A stretch of DNA of 64,000 bases from Tanypteryx hageni (GCA_028673005.1 CM054118.1:4676410-4740409), one strand, 5' to 3'. Positions 12,255 to 24,204 are shown, numbered from the stretch's first letter. Numbers and translations: made by a program. The notes: generated by a model from the letters alone, not told the origin.

Positions 12255-12870
12255 AGGTGGTATCGAAAAATTGGGTTTCTTAAATTTTTACCTCCGAAAC
12301 TATACGTTGTAATTATGTGATCCCGCGAACTTTTTTGTGATAAATGTTGTCCACTATTCGAATAAATTTTGTAATCTATACCTCACAGATCGTATAAGAG
12401 CTTGAGAGAGAAAAATTGGATTTTTAATTGTTATTTGCCGATAGAATTGTCTTATCAACCGATGTAGACAAAATATGCGATGTTTTGCTTAGAATTTTCT
12501 TGAATTTTTATCTCCGAATCTATAAGTACTTATATGACCTCGCGAACGTTTTTGTGGTAAATGTTATCCTCTATTCGAATAAATTTTTAAATATATACCT
12601 CACAGATCATATAAGCTTGGGAGAGAAAAATATGTCATTTAATGGAAGCTTGACGGATGCCATTTAACGAGATACGAGTACAGTTACGTTTATTTAAGTG
12701 ATTATATAAATTGGAAGTTCTAATTGATGGATTCAGTTCATAATCACAATTCGCCGATAAATTTTAATAAAGGTAACAAATACTTAATTCAATTAATATC
12801 CGTCCAGCAGTTCAGAAGATACAAGTCACGACAGACGGACGGACGTGTACATAAAGCGTTCCGCTATTAT
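12255..12870 (+). repeat. Dispersed repeat family A, copy 1, with internal tandem duplication
   Basis: This stretch matches 27545-28110 over about 550 bp in the same orientation. Inside it a module of roughly 135 bp is present twice (about 12283-12417 and 12504-12631); both share TATTCGAATAAATTTT and an ATACCTCACAGATC block. The right part carries GTCCAGCAGTTCAGAAG followed by GACAGACGGACGGAC, a tail style seen in several insect mobile elements. The short ORF at 12428-12667 is not conserved in the second copy. The class of the element is unknown. Confidence 0.6.
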
Positions 12871-12932
12871 CGTTTTGCTGGTATAAAAAACACCTAAAAA
12901 TGCTGAATCATTAGCACGGAGATATTCTAACC

Positions 12933-13183
12933 CAGGGATGGGCATTAGAATTCGTATAAGAGTTATTTGAGAGATTAAGAGGGATTCATTAATTAATGTC
13001 ACTAATAAATAATTTTTAGAGTCATAACGTCATTAGGAAGGATTTCCGGCCGCACTTTTAAGTAAAAAGTAGGAAATTATCCGTATTAAATCTCGAGATT
13101 CGTTTTCATAACGTCTTCGCGGGCCACATAAAATGCTCTTGCAGGCCTAATGCGACTCACAGGCCGTAGTATGCCCATTCCTG
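12933..13183. mobile_element. Short hAT-like non-autonomous element with target duplication
   Basis: The 251-bp unit begins CAGGGATGGGCA and ends TGCCCATTCCTG, inverted ends matching at 11 of 12 positions. Flanks are TTCTAACC (12925-12932) and TTCTATTC (13184-13191), 6 of 8 identical, as expected for an aged hAT duplication. Near the right end it contains GCGGGCCACATAAAATG and CAGGCCGTAGTATG, the subterminal motif style of many animal hAT elements. It has no coding capacity. Confidence 0.7.
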
Positions 13184-13734
13184 TTCTATTCCCATGAATG
13201 AAGTATTAGGAACAGTTTAAAAACGGATGATCGCGTGAATATTACGAGAGGGACTTTAAATAGGGTATAAGGTGTGAGGCGAGTCAAAAATCTATCGATA
13301 ATATAATAACCCAAAAACAATAATTTAAAAAACCCACAGACACGACCTTTTCCCGTTAGTCATAAATAAATCGTAAATTATACAGACAGTCATAAATAAA
13401 GTAAAAAAAATCGCACCGACGGAATTGACACCCCATTGATCGAAAGTATTCGGAATCAGAAGAAAAAATAAAGAAACACGCTAAAGAATTTCTTCGATTC
13501 TTGTTCCTGGACGAGAAACAAAGAATAACACAACGGATCATCATCATTGCCATAATTCGGCGTATTTTGGAATGAGCGATGGGAAACACTCGGCGAGACG
13601 ATTTCGCGTCGGGATTGATCCGTGTTAGACTAAAAAGAAAAGAATGCGGAAAAAAACTCGGTGAGTGCCAGAATTAAGTGTGGAAGCAGGAAGAGGGACA
13701 GGAGAGAGAGACTTTTGATTTATCTTCCTGGCTA

Positions 13735-13945
13735 CCGTCTCCCCTCCAACCTCCCCCACTCCTCCCCACTCCCTATCTCCACCTCCAACTCTCACACAAT
13801 GACACTCCTCCTTTACATCCATTTCTCATACTCCATCCTTTCATTCCTCCCACTCCCACCCACCCCCTTCTCAACGCTTTCCCCTACTTCCTCCCTTTCA
13901 TTTGTCTCCTCCACAATCTTCCCCTTTTGTTCCTTCTTTTTTAGC
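13735..13945. repeat. Pyrimidine-rich tract
   Basis: About 200 bases of CT-rich sequence (CCTCCCCCACTCCTCC type). The overlapping open frames are low complexity and I do not call them genes. Confidence 0.8.
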
Positions 13946-14144
13946 GATTTTTTCTCAAATAAATCGCTTATGTAATCGTTTTGTCTGTCCGTCTGACCGA
14001 TCTCTGGAATCCTATAGCATGAAGAAGCCAGTTTTCCAGAATAGGTTGGTCTATATAAGAGACAGACATGGTAAAAACTTGACTTCTGGGAAGTAATATA
14101 AATTTTTCTAACTAGTACCTATTCTTTAAACACCTTGTGTACTT

Positions 14145-14345
14145 TGTTCTGCGAATCTTCCCTCGCTTATTTCCTCTAACTTTCTTTTTTCTTACCCTAA
14201 CCCTTTTTCCATCGCTTTTCTAGCCCTTTATTCTCATTCCTTTTTATCCTTTCAACTTCCATCTTCTCAGTTTATCTCCATACTTTTTCTTTTCCGTTCT
14301 CTTCTACTCCGTTCTCCCACTTTCCCTTTCCCCTCCCCTCTTTCC
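14145..14345. repeat. Pyrimidine-rich tract
   Basis: CT-rich sequence with no repeat unit that I can define. It is the second of three such tracts within 1.4 kb. Confidence 0.7.
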
Positions 14346-14754
14346 TTCTTTCATTTATTAAACTAAAACTTTAAATTGTGAGCAAGCATTTTACATTTAA
14401 AAGTTTAAAATTATTTTTTCTGATTTTTCTTGTTTAAAAATAAATTTCTGCTGTAATATTTATCTATATATGTATATGGGTACGTATACGTGGGTGTGTG
14501 TATACGTAATTATACATACATCTATATTTTCCTTGTTGTAAATATTCTCTCTACCACTATTGTAAATTTTGAATCAATTTTTATTAATAACGTATCTAAA
14601 ATCTTTCTGTTTGTTAATTCTTTTATCAATTTCTATTGTGTAAATTAAACTCTGTAATCAGTGGATCTACATGATCTAAATTTAAACAAATTCCAAATGG
14701 TTCAGTGGAAGAGGGGGGGTGTATTTAGCTTCAACCTCGCCAATAAATATTTCT

Positions 14755-15115
14755 TTTCTTTCTTTCTGCTTGCTCCTTCTCTTTTCACTCTGCCCCCCAC
14801 TCTACCTTCCTTTCTATCCCATTCCTCCAATCAGCACCTTTCTCTCTGTACCTCCTCTAACTCTCCCCACCATTCCTCCCTCCCTTTTCAATCCGCTTGC
14901 CCCACCTCTAACGCCTCACTTTGTCTAAACCCCTTTAACTTTCCCTCTTCCCTTTACATTCTTCACCTTCCCCTTTCTTCTCTCCATTTCCCCTCCTCCC
15001 ACTTTGCTCCCCCACTTTTCCCTCCCTTCACTTTCTCCCATCTCACCACCCTTTTTCTTCCTCTCTCCTCCTCTCCTTACTCTTTCTATCCTTCATTCCC
15101 TCCCTCTCTCCGGCC
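14755..15115. repeat. Pyrimidine-rich tract
   Basis: About 360 bases almost free of G on the plus strand. The 173-codon open frame across it is made of Ser, Leu, Pro and Phe and is explained by composition. Confidence 0.85.
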
Positions 15116-15119
15116 ATCC

Positions 15120-16300
15120 TCACAAAGGCGCTGCTTAGAGCGTCTCCCGCCTGATGGATGTTCCCTTCGCGCGTTTCCATAGCGATGAGCAATGACGCCC
15201 TGCCAGGTAAAGTGGACCTTTCCTGTTGCGTAGAGAATGGTTTGCGACGCGTATTATCCCTTTACTGTCGCTCCTCTCTACGTCACTTTCGCGTGACCGC
15301 AAGCTATTTAGGCGAAAGGTTTTTGACGCACTTCAACTTTTCTGACCGGCGCATTTTTCGCGATTTACTTTTTAATTAACCCTTCCAATGTCTGATTATT
15401 TGAAATGGAGTGGAAAATGCGTTATTTTGTTTCTCCATTTGAAAACCTGCGCGTATACATAGGTGTATGCGAGTATATACCGGAAAATGATGAATACGCT
15501 AAGAAATGGCATTTCCGAGATAACTCGGGAAAATAAATTTTGAAACGTAGTCGATCCCCGAATTATCTCGGATAATACAATTTATTTATTTATTTCGGGC
15601 GCCATCTGAAAGCACTTTGGGGGAACTTCCGATTTTTTTGGAAAAAAAACAAAAGAAAAAGTCTAGGGAAATTTTTTCCTCCCCATCCTTTTCCTTTATC
15701 GATTCCTTCGAAAGTTTCGTATATCATCGTCCCCCGCCGCAAATCTAAATTTATAGTGTTCATTTATTTTCAATTTGGCTCAGGATCGCGGTTATAATTC
15801 TGAATTCAAGCTGCGAGTCTTCCAAAAATAACCGGCCTCGGATCTCTTCGAACGAATGCAGCGTACTCGCTGAGTACACGTGTTCTCGAATCGCCTGACT
15901 TTTATTTTCTTTGGAAATTTCTCCGCCAAAAGTAATTTTCCTAAAACGCTGATAGTGAAAAATTGAGGTGGATATGAACTCGAAAAAATAAATAAAACAA
16001 GAAGATGAAGAGAATCGTTTCCTGGAACGGTTCCTGTGAACGTCGCTTCTACGAAAGTCTTTCCGTGCGCTACTCTAATTTAGGAAGGTTTTTTTCCTAG
16101 TTTAGGATCTGTATGCTTCGAATCCACGCTGAGACGTTAAATTTTTCTCGGTATCGGATACTAACCTAGAAATAGGAATACGTCCAAAGCGCCTCACAAC
16201 ACGAAGACGGAGGTATTAGTTGAAATTCCGATAATTCGAATAAATTTATGATGATAATCTGCAAAAAATGTCGCTAATTTTCACTATTCGCTCGAATCAC
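15120..16300. other. Stretch without an assignable gene; CpG-containing start
   Basis: The first 250 bases contain many CpG dinucleotides and a consensus-like splice donor (CCAG|GTAAAG near 15207) after a short open frame, but nothing identifies a protein. The rest is AT-rich and unassigned. Confidence 0.4.
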
Positions 16301-16310
16301 ACTTCGTGAA

Positions 16311-16468
16311 AAGAAATATACCTATGTCTACCATATATGCTATGTTACATTTTTATCTTATCTGTGGATAACAATTTTTCCGTTATAGAAAAGAAATATA
16401 CCTGTCTACCATATATGCTACGTTACATTTGTATCTTATCTGTGGATAACAATTTTTCCGTTATAGAA
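16311..16468 (+). repeat. Recent tandem duplication, two units of about 80 bp
   Basis: Unit 1 (16311-16390, 80 bp) and unit 2 (16391-16468, 78 bp) are adjacent and nearly identical. They differ by a 2-bp gap and a few substitutions. Each starts AAGAAATATACC and ends CCGTTATAGAA. Confidence 0.9.
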
Positions 16469-17538
16469 AATGTCCGTTAGTGCTGAAAACATCTCTTAAA
16501 TTCCATAAGACTAATACACAGAAAATGCACCGAACATTCTTTAGGAAACTCGACCACGGTTAAGCACCGATAAAATTTATACGCCTGCGGAGCAAGTGCC
16601 ATCGTCTCAGGTCTTCTGATATACAATGGATGCATTATGATAATAATTATCACCTAATGACAATTAATGTAGATAATTTATTTGCCTTCGATTCAGTACA
16701 GGACGGGACCAAGCTAAGTGAGGAGCCGTTATCAATACAAAACAAGAAAAATATTCTGGGATTTGTTTGCTAATACCTACGCTTTATTGGAGTTACCTAA
16801 GATAAGTAATCATCTGTTCAATTTTTATACATAAATGCCTATTATGGAATACGAATGAGTGTAGTAAAGTCTTTCAACAAAGATATGAATGAGTATACGG
16901 ATATCTGACGCAAAACTTATCACTACTTCATTTTTCTGAAAGCTCGCTCACAATTTCACCATATATATTTGTCGTTTAACACTAGAACAGCCGGACCTCA
17001 CGACCGCCCTAGAACGGCCGATGGGACAAAAATTTCCCATATTGAATTATTAGTGTTTTGCAGTGCGAGAAGCTTTTTCTTTTGAAGCAAACGAATGAAT
17101 CATATGTTTATACAGGTATATATTATTTTTTCTTGCAAGTAAATTATCATACAAAATTAGATTTATTGAGGTAATATAGTGATAATTCTGTATTTTTTAT
17201 TTAACATCTGTTTTAGAAAATTAAGTGCTATCCATTTAAAAGCGACATAAAATACACTTTGGAAACCATGAGATCACCAAATAGGTAGGTAGCTACAGTC
17301 GCTATGTGAAAGAAAGAACAAGTATATTAAAGTATAGAAATTTAAGCTCCTTTCTCATAACCACTCATGTTTTGGTAAGTACGAAAATCTACTTCCTTTT
17401 TCATCATTTATACAGATAAATAAAACTAAATAAACTGTAAAACATTTCCTCTGTTGATTCATCAACAGGTTATTAGGTATAATACACTTCTAAGAATAAG
17501 AAAATGCTATAGAGACAATAATGGGTTTTCAGTCACAA

Positions 17539-18725
17539 TCACTCATTCGCGCAATCTACATAGACGGAGAATTTCTTTCTTTCCTTTCCGATGCATCTTT
17601 CTGCATACAAAGCATTTCTTCGTGCTCTTCCGTTCTTTGCAGTTTTTTCGAATCTGGCAACGTCGTCGATTGCTCTCCGTTGTGGGATCCGCAGGTTCCA
17701 CTTCTTAGGCACGAGTGTCAGCAATTTGGGTGGGCGCGTTCGATGCCCTGCTCTCCGCATTATCTTTATCTTAGTTCTTCAGCCAATTTCAAAAAGAAGC
17801 CTCGCCGAGAAATCTTGATTTTGGTAACATTCTTGTACAATATCCATGCATTTATAGCAGAAAGATGAAGGATATTGTAAAACGTGTGTACAGGCCACCT
17901 CCGGGACGCTGCCTTGACTGAGTATTTACGAGCCATTTGATTTAGGTCAACCCCGTACTTAGTTTCTTCGAAAAAGGACACGGTTTCTGTCCAAAGTTGC
18001 ATTTCAGGGTGTAGAGTGCTTAAAATAATGACATTCTTATTCACTTTACCTTGGTAAACCGTGAGTATGGTATCTACATTTCTCAGTACCTGGATATCGT
18101 ACTAAGGTGAATTTTTCACAGTAAAACGGATTTATCTTCTCATCTGGTTTATTGTACCAACCAAGTTAGTGGATTTAGCCTTTAGATTATCAGCCAAAGC
18201 CAGAGAAGTGAAGAAATTGTTACACGTCATATTTCTTCCATTGTTCAGGAATGGTTCCATCAGATTCACTACTACGTACTGGGAAAGGCGCTGATCATTT
18301 GGTCGGAGCTCATCTTTGCCAAGATAGGGAATGCATTCAGTATATATGTACTTTGTTACTTTGTCTACAGCAACCCGGAACTTCTGCCCGTACTTATCGG
18401 GCTTGGAAGTCATGAACTGAATGAATCGGCACCTAGCTTTGGTAGGAAAGAGCTGCTCGTCTACTGATATGTAAGCTTCGGGTCTGTAACAAGTCTGAGA
18501 ATTTTGAATGAACCTATTCCAAACTTCTGAAATAATGGCAAACTTGTCAGTTTTTAAGCGCTCAGACCTGGTGAACTTGACATCGAATCTGAAGTATCTG
18601 AGTATCTCTTGGAAACGATTCCTTGGCATGACCTCATCACATAACGGCAGTACCCATTTTAAATGTACGTCACATCTCAACTGAGGCAGTGGGGAGAGCG
18701 AAACTTTCTCTGTGCGTAACTAGAT
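17539..18725 (-). pseudogene. piggyBac transposase remnant
   Basis: Read on the minus strand, the segment carries the core of a DDE_Tnp_1_7 transposase. The first block (18680-18132) has PRNRFQEILRYFRFD, then VDEQLFPTKARCRF with the first catalytic Asp, then PYLGKDE. The second catalytic site reads MTCNNFFTS, where the family has DN, so the Asp is replaced by Asn. A second block (18044-17766) contains KYGVDLNQMARKYSVK with the third catalytic Asp, and SRRWPVHTFYNIL. A C-terminal cysteine-rich finger (KKCFVCRKMHRKGKK) lies in a different frame near 17580. The N-terminal region is absent, and stops and frameshifts separate the blocks. It cannot encode a working enzyme. Confidence 0.85.
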
Positions 18726-18788
18726 TAATATAAAAAGAAACAAAGTTGTTGAAATGACATGTTATGCATGTTCGCATAAATCTGAAAT

Positions 18789-18887
18789 TAAATTTTGACA
18801 ATTGAAAAGGAGAAAAAATCCTGTACTTGACCGGGTACTTCCCGGTCAAGTACAGGATTTTTTTTCCTTCTCAAATGTCAAAATTTA
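18789..18887. repeat. Hairpin-forming inverted repeat inside the piggyBac element
   Basis: Two arms of about 47 bp flank a 5-base spacer (TACTT, 18836-18840). The inner 23 bp (18813-18835 against 18841-18863) are perfectly complementary; the outer parts carry a few mismatches. It sits about 110 bp from the right terminus, upstream of the transposase remnant. Subterminal inverted repeats are known in piggyBac elements, so it may have been part of the transposition end. Confidence 0.85.
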
Positions 18888-19001
18888 GATTACTATCATG
18901 AAAAGTCAAGAAGACTCGCCTCGTTTCGAAAATTTGTGTTTTTGGCAGCGATCCGAACTTAAAAATGGGGGAAAAGGTCCCATTGGTCGTTCTAGTGTTA
19001 A

Positions 19002-20027
19002 TTGCTTATCGCATCAAAATATTCCATATGTTTCAGCTCAATAAAAAACCTCGAAAAATAAAAAAAGAGGATGAAAACCACATAAAAAAGGTCTATCGGA
19101 AAATGGCTCATCCCGGGGCGATGTGGGTCAAGATTAAAGATAAAAGGTTTAAATTTCTTATAAAGAACGAAAAAGTGCAATTTCTAATAAACATCAAGCA
19201 TCATCACCCAAAATATTCTTAAATATTTGTTAAAAATAAGCTACCATTGACTTTGCCTTATTAAAAGGAATCGATAAATACGAGAAAGACAGGGGACATC
19301 GATGTAGCAACTGAGAACAGTTGATGCCGCCCAAAGACAAGATATTCCGTTTCAAAACTACTTCAGGAGAGATCTAAATACGGGAAGGGCTTTTTTTGGT
19401 TTGCACAGGAAGTAACTCCCTCGGAAGAAAAGGAGAGACGGGAGGGAAAAATTAAGCTCAAATAACGCGGCTGGCGTGCAAACACGGCGGCGGACGGCTT
19501 TTCCGTCACGGCGACGTCCTTCTTTCCGTCCTTGCGCGAAAGCGCTAAAATATAGAGACGCCATGTGAAAAGGAAAGAAGCCGACGTCGGCTCTTTCGAT
19601 GGTCCGCTTCCTCCGATAACGCGCCGACGCCTCCAAGGCATACGATATTGGCAACCGAAAGCTTTCTTTCTCTCCGACTAAAAAGTACAGTTAGGCTTCG
19701 GTCAATCCAAAAAGCTAGAATGACTATAGTTTCCCAAGTGAGTTAGATTCGTATCGGTAGAGACCGATAAGTGCAAACTGTTACAAAAGGAACCAATCTT
19801 AATAAAAATTCACGTTTTGTTAAAAGGCGAACCCTATATAAATTTTATTCAGTATTTTGGTTGAGAATTTATAAAAATTCATCGCAATAGAATTAAAAGT
19901 GCAATCGTTCGCTAAAAAATAAATTTTATTAAAGAATTTAAAAAATCAAATCACCGTCGCTGGTAGTTAAAATAATTCTGTCATTCTATCGAAACATTGT
20001 CTCCCCGAATAATGGTTTGAAAAGGAT
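19002..20027. other. Stretch without an assignable gene
   Basis: AT-rich sequence. The open frames on both strands near 19358-19654 overlap each other and have no recognisable domain. Nothing else is seen. Confidence 0.45.
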
Positions 20028-20172
20028 TGGAAAACCAGGCACGCAGTTTGGCTGCAAAGTGGACGTTACAAGCAGCGATTCGAAGATGCGTCCTTTAAAA
20101 AAATCTAATATCCACTAATGACTCCCTAATGGCCTTGTCATTATATCCGAAATGCGCATCAGGGATTCCCCA
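20028..20172. mobile_element. Inverted-repeat MITE, second copy
   Basis: The left side has GGAAAACCAGGCACGCAG and the right side, inverted, GGGGAATCCCTGATGCGCAT then TTCGGATATAA. This matches the arm consensus of 8275-8412, with more divergence in the centre. Confidence 0.5.
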
Positions 20173-20989
20173 AATTATTTATAGCTTTTAGAAAGAAAGT
20201 TTTTCGACTTGATTTTTAGTCATGGGTGCTAGATAGTTCTTCGAATTTTGTACTACATGCATTGATGAGTATTCATTCCTTTTCGGCCAGATCGATATTC
20301 GACAAGGAATTTCTGTCCAAATCCAATTTTAACGGACTTTTTTCATCATATCTCCCACATGCATAATTGATATATTTTCCATCGTAATCAGCATGAATAC
20401 ATTTGCAAAATCCTTTCAACTGCCATTATTACGAGAACTGTATATAACGAAATGTTTTCACAACTAAATTTCTAAGCGGATGGTATGGTTAAAGTGGACT
20501 CGGTGTTTCAGAACTGATACAAAAACGTAAACTAACGTCTCAGCGTGAAATTATTTATGAAAACTTGATATCCGTTAATACTTTCAAGAATGAATGCAAA
20601 TATTTTGAGCGACGTCGACAGTTATTTCCTCCTCCGGTAGCGAAATCGCGTTCTCCCCCACTTGCAACCGGCAATAACACGCCGTTTCTTTTCATTTCGC
20701 CGCCTCACGCAGTTCGCAAAAGGAACAAGCTTCGTCAGCTGTTTTCCCGCATCGATTACTGTCCTTTACATTAACTCCCGGACAAATGCAGGGACGTCCT
20801 TTTCGCGCAAGCACGTGTTACGACGCCGCCACACACACACGTGTGAATGAGTATAAAAATGTCGCATACGGTACATTACGCTCGAGGTGACCCAAATAAC
20901 CCAACATCTTTCTTTTTAAAGAGACGTGGAGTTTAGCATTTCCTCTATCTACAAACCCTCTCGGCCTCCCTCTTAAAGAGTCAGACTAA

Positions 20990-23900
20990 GAAGCAATCTT
21001 GGGGGTTTTACATCCTCCTGTGCAAGGGCAGCAGCTTGCACAGTACCTCTGTAGGTGGTGATCATGTGGATCTGAACAGCTAACGATGGGTAATCACTCT
21101 TGTGAAAATGCGATGAAGAAAGCAAGAGGAAACTACCTCATTATATTTCCCATGATAGGCTGAAAAGCTGCAAATACCTCTATGGATCTCTCTGGGGTAA
21201 AATATTCCGGAGGTAAAATAGTCCCCCAATCGGATCTTCGGGTGGGGACTACCCTAGGGGATGCACAGAGGAATTGTAACATTAATAAGAAGAAAGCAAG
21301 TAGTGAGAAATTAAGAATAGGCACATGGAATGTTAGGACTATGAGTTCAGGGGGTAAACTAGAGAACTTAAAAAGGGTAATTATGTAGGTATAGTAGGTC
21401 TTAGTGAAGTTCGGTGAGAAGGAGAAGGCGAGATAAATTCAGACGAATTTAAGATTATTTACTCGGGAGGAGAGAAAAAGGAAAAAGCGTGGGGATTATA
21501 ATGAGAAAAGAGATAGCTGAAAGAATTAGCAAGGTAGTGACAGTTAATGATAGATTAATAGCCGTAAAACTTCAGATGGAGCCAGTGGAAATGCTTATAA
21601 TTCAAGTGTATATGCCAACAACTAATGCTGGTGACGACGAAGTAGATGAAATGTATGAACAGATTATGGAGATATTGGAGGAGGGAAAAGGAAGGATCAC
21701 CACCATAGCAATGGGAGACTGGAACAGTGTAGTCGGAGGGGGACAGGAAGAAAACATAGTGGAAAAATATGGACTAGAGAAGAGAAATGAAAGAGGGGAT
21801 AAACTTGTGGAATTCTGCAATAGAAATAGATTGATTGTAACTAATACATGGTTTAAGCATCACCAGCGGAGACTTTACACATGGAGAAGCCCAGGAGACC
21901 AGAGACGATACCAGATAGATTATATAATAATCAATGAAAGATTTAGAAATAGCATTAAAAATGTGAAAACACTACCAGGGGCAGATATCGATTCCGACTA
22001 CAACCTTTTGGTGGCAAATACGCAATGTAGACTGAAGAGCGTTAAGAGAAATATAAGGGTTAACAAGAAATGGAACTTAGAGGAACTCTTTAAGAACAAG
22101 GAGGCTATCATGACTGAGCTGGAGGAAAGGATGGGGGAGAGAGCTGAAGAAAATAGGAAGAATGTAGATGAGGAGTGGAGATACATCCATGGCGAAATTA
22201 AAGATGTAATGGAAAAGAAGGTAGGAAAGATAACGGGTGAAAGAAAAAAACCCTGGGTCACAACAACCATGCTGCAAAAAATGGAAGAAAGGAGAAGGTG
22301 GAAGAACATAAACACTGAAGAAGGCCAAAGAAAGTACAAGGAGTTAAATAATGCTTTAAGTATGGAAACAGATAAAGCCAGAAAACAGTGGATAAATGAG
22401 AAATGCGAGGAAATTGTCGATTGTGAAATAATTTGTAGAACAGACCTCATGTATAGCAAGAAAGAGGTCAGAAAGATAAGAGGTAAAGGAATCATGAAGA
22501 AAAGTGGTAAAATAGTCTCTGAGCCAGACAATGTAAAGAATGTCCGGAAAGAATACATTGAGGTGCTGTACGACAAAGAAGGAAAGCCAAGAAATATTGA
22601 ATTAAATGAAAGAGAGGATGTGGAAAAAGACCAGCTAGGACCAAGTTTTCTCGAGTCTGAAGTTTAAAGACCAATTGATGACATGAAAAGAAGGAAGGCT
22701 GTTTGGAGTGATGATATACCAGTGGACGTTCTTAAGGTTTTGAGGTCGAAAGCAGTTAAGCAACTCACAAAATTCTTTAACCAAGTATATGATACTGGCA
22801 TATGGCCTGAAGATTTTTTAGATGTTGTTATGGTACCACTGGAGAAAAAGAAGAATGCAAAATGTTGTAAGGATTACAGAATTATTAGTTTATTTTCTCA
22901 TACAGCTAAAGTTCCAACCAGAATAATAACCAAAAGAATTGAAGGTAAAATAGAAAAGGAGCTGCAAGATAATCAGTTTGGTTTTGGAAGAGGAAGAGGG
23001 ACTAGAGATGCTATAGGATGTATGAGGATGATGATAGAAAGAGAGCTAGAAGTCAATAAAGCTATGTATTTTTGTTTTGTAGATTGGGAGAAAGCTTTTG
23101 ACCGAGTGAAATGGGATAAAATGTTGGATATTTTAAACAAAATAGGAATAGATTGGAAAGATAAAAGACTGCTTAAAAACCTTTATATTGATCAAAAGAT
23201 TAGAGTCAGGGTTGAAGGAGAAGAAACAAAAAGTACTTCAATAGGGAGGGGGGTGAGGCAGGTATATCCTATTTCACCAGCGATATTTAATATTTATGCA
23301 GAAACAATAACAGAAGAATCGTTGATGGAAGAGAAAGGATTTAAGACAGGAGGTGAAAGTATTACCACCATTAAACATGCAGATGATCGGGGATTAATAG
23401 CAGAATACGAGAAAGAACTTCACAGGATGACAGACAGACTAGTGGAGGTTGGCCAACAATATGGAACGAAGATCAATGCCGAAAAAACGAAAGTCATGGT
23501 GGTTTCAAAGAAACAAAGAATTAAATATAATGGCGAAAAATTGGAACAAGTAAGTAGTTTCAAATATCTTGGCAGTATTTTAGCGCAGGATGGAAGCAAT
23601 ACACAGGACATCGGAAGTAGGATTGCAATGGCAAAAGCAGAATTTAATGAGAAGAAGGAGCTTCTCACAAGCAAGAAAATAAATTTAGAAACAAGGAAGA
23701 AATTAGCAAAATGCTACATCTGGAGCATAGCTCTTTATGGTGCAGAGACGTGGACGGTAAGGAGAAAGGAGGAAAAATATTTAGAAAGTTTTGAGATGTG
23801 GATATGGAGGAGAATGATGAAAGTGAAATGGACAGAGAGGAAGATAAACGAAGACGTATTAGAAATAGTGGGAGAAGAAAGGATGATAATAAAAACAATC

Positions 23901-24204
23901 AGGAAAAGAAAAGCAAATTGGATAGGGCACATATTGAGAAGACAGTGTTTACAAAGGACGATCTTATAAGGCAAAATTAGCGGAAGAAGAGGAAGATGGA
24001 GAAAAAGAATAGGACTATTAGAGAATATAAAGCAGGAATATAGTACTTATAGAGGTATAAAAGAGGCTTCTAGGGCTAGAGCGAGATGGATAGATAGATA
24101 TAAGTCTTTATTAGGGCGAGATTGAGACTAAACAGTCTCCTCTTCCATCTAACCCATGATGGAGGCAGCGATTCAGCTAAAACCTGTCATGATGCTATAT
24201 ATAT
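20990..24204 (+). mobile_element. Near full-length APE-type LINE, inactive
   Basis: A 5' leader (from about 20990, with a GC-rich CAAGGGCAGCAGCTTGCACA hairpin-like start) precedes an endonuclease-plus-reverse-transcriptase coding region (21182-24125) and a short 3' tail ending in (TA)n at 24204. The arrangement, one protein with an N-terminal APE endonuclease and a central RT, fits the RTE/jockey-like LINEs common in insects; I cannot fix the clade. The 5' boundary is approximate and no target duplication is apparent because the 3' end meets another LINE fragment. The same family supplies the pieces at 24205-25375 and 43068-43655. Confidence 0.75.
21182..24125 (+). pseudogene. LINE endonuclease/reverse transcriptase, broken
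   Basis: The endonuclease begins near 21315 with GTWNVRTM and shows GLSEVR, YMPTTNAG, MGDWNSVVG and IDYIIINERF. The usual SDH near its end reads SDY (near 22000), so the catalytic His is lost. The RT region has DYRIISL, FVDWEKAFDRV (motif A), GVRQVYPISPAIFN (motif B, altered from the usual GCPLSP) and HADD where YADD is expected (near 23380). Two frameshifts and a TGA break the endonuclease between about 21380 and 21500. From 21489 to 24125 one frame continues through two nonsense codons, TAA at 22665 and TAA at 23967. The C-terminal part has WSIALYGAETW and KANWIGHILRR. The copy is dead but complete in length. Confidence 0.8.

Larger units (their letters stand above)
16980..18997 (-). mobile_element. 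piggyBac-family DNA transposon, complete ends, inactive
   Basis: The element lies between two TTAA sites (16976-16979 and 18998-19001), the target that piggyBac transposases use and duplicate. Its ends are inverted: left CACTAGAACAGCC, right (reverse complement) CACTAGAACGACC. The left end has a second copy of the repeat just inside (CCTAGAACGGCCGATGGGAC, 17009-17028), which matches the right end even better, so the left terminus seems partly duplicated. The transposase remnant is on the minus strand. At 2018 bp the element is short for the family because the 5' part of the gene is missing. Confidence 0.85.

Noticed and set aside
14661..15182. 173-codon open frame
   Set aside because: Pyrimidine-tract artefact with low-complexity translation.
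15170..15215. GTTTCCATAGCGAT, resembling an RFX X-box, next to a donor-like GTAAAG in a CpG-containing region
   Set aside because: One mismatch to the consensus and no gene nearby; too weak to call a promoter.
21602..23974. Minus-strand open frames up to 192 codons
   Set aside because: Antisense shadows of the LINE coding region.
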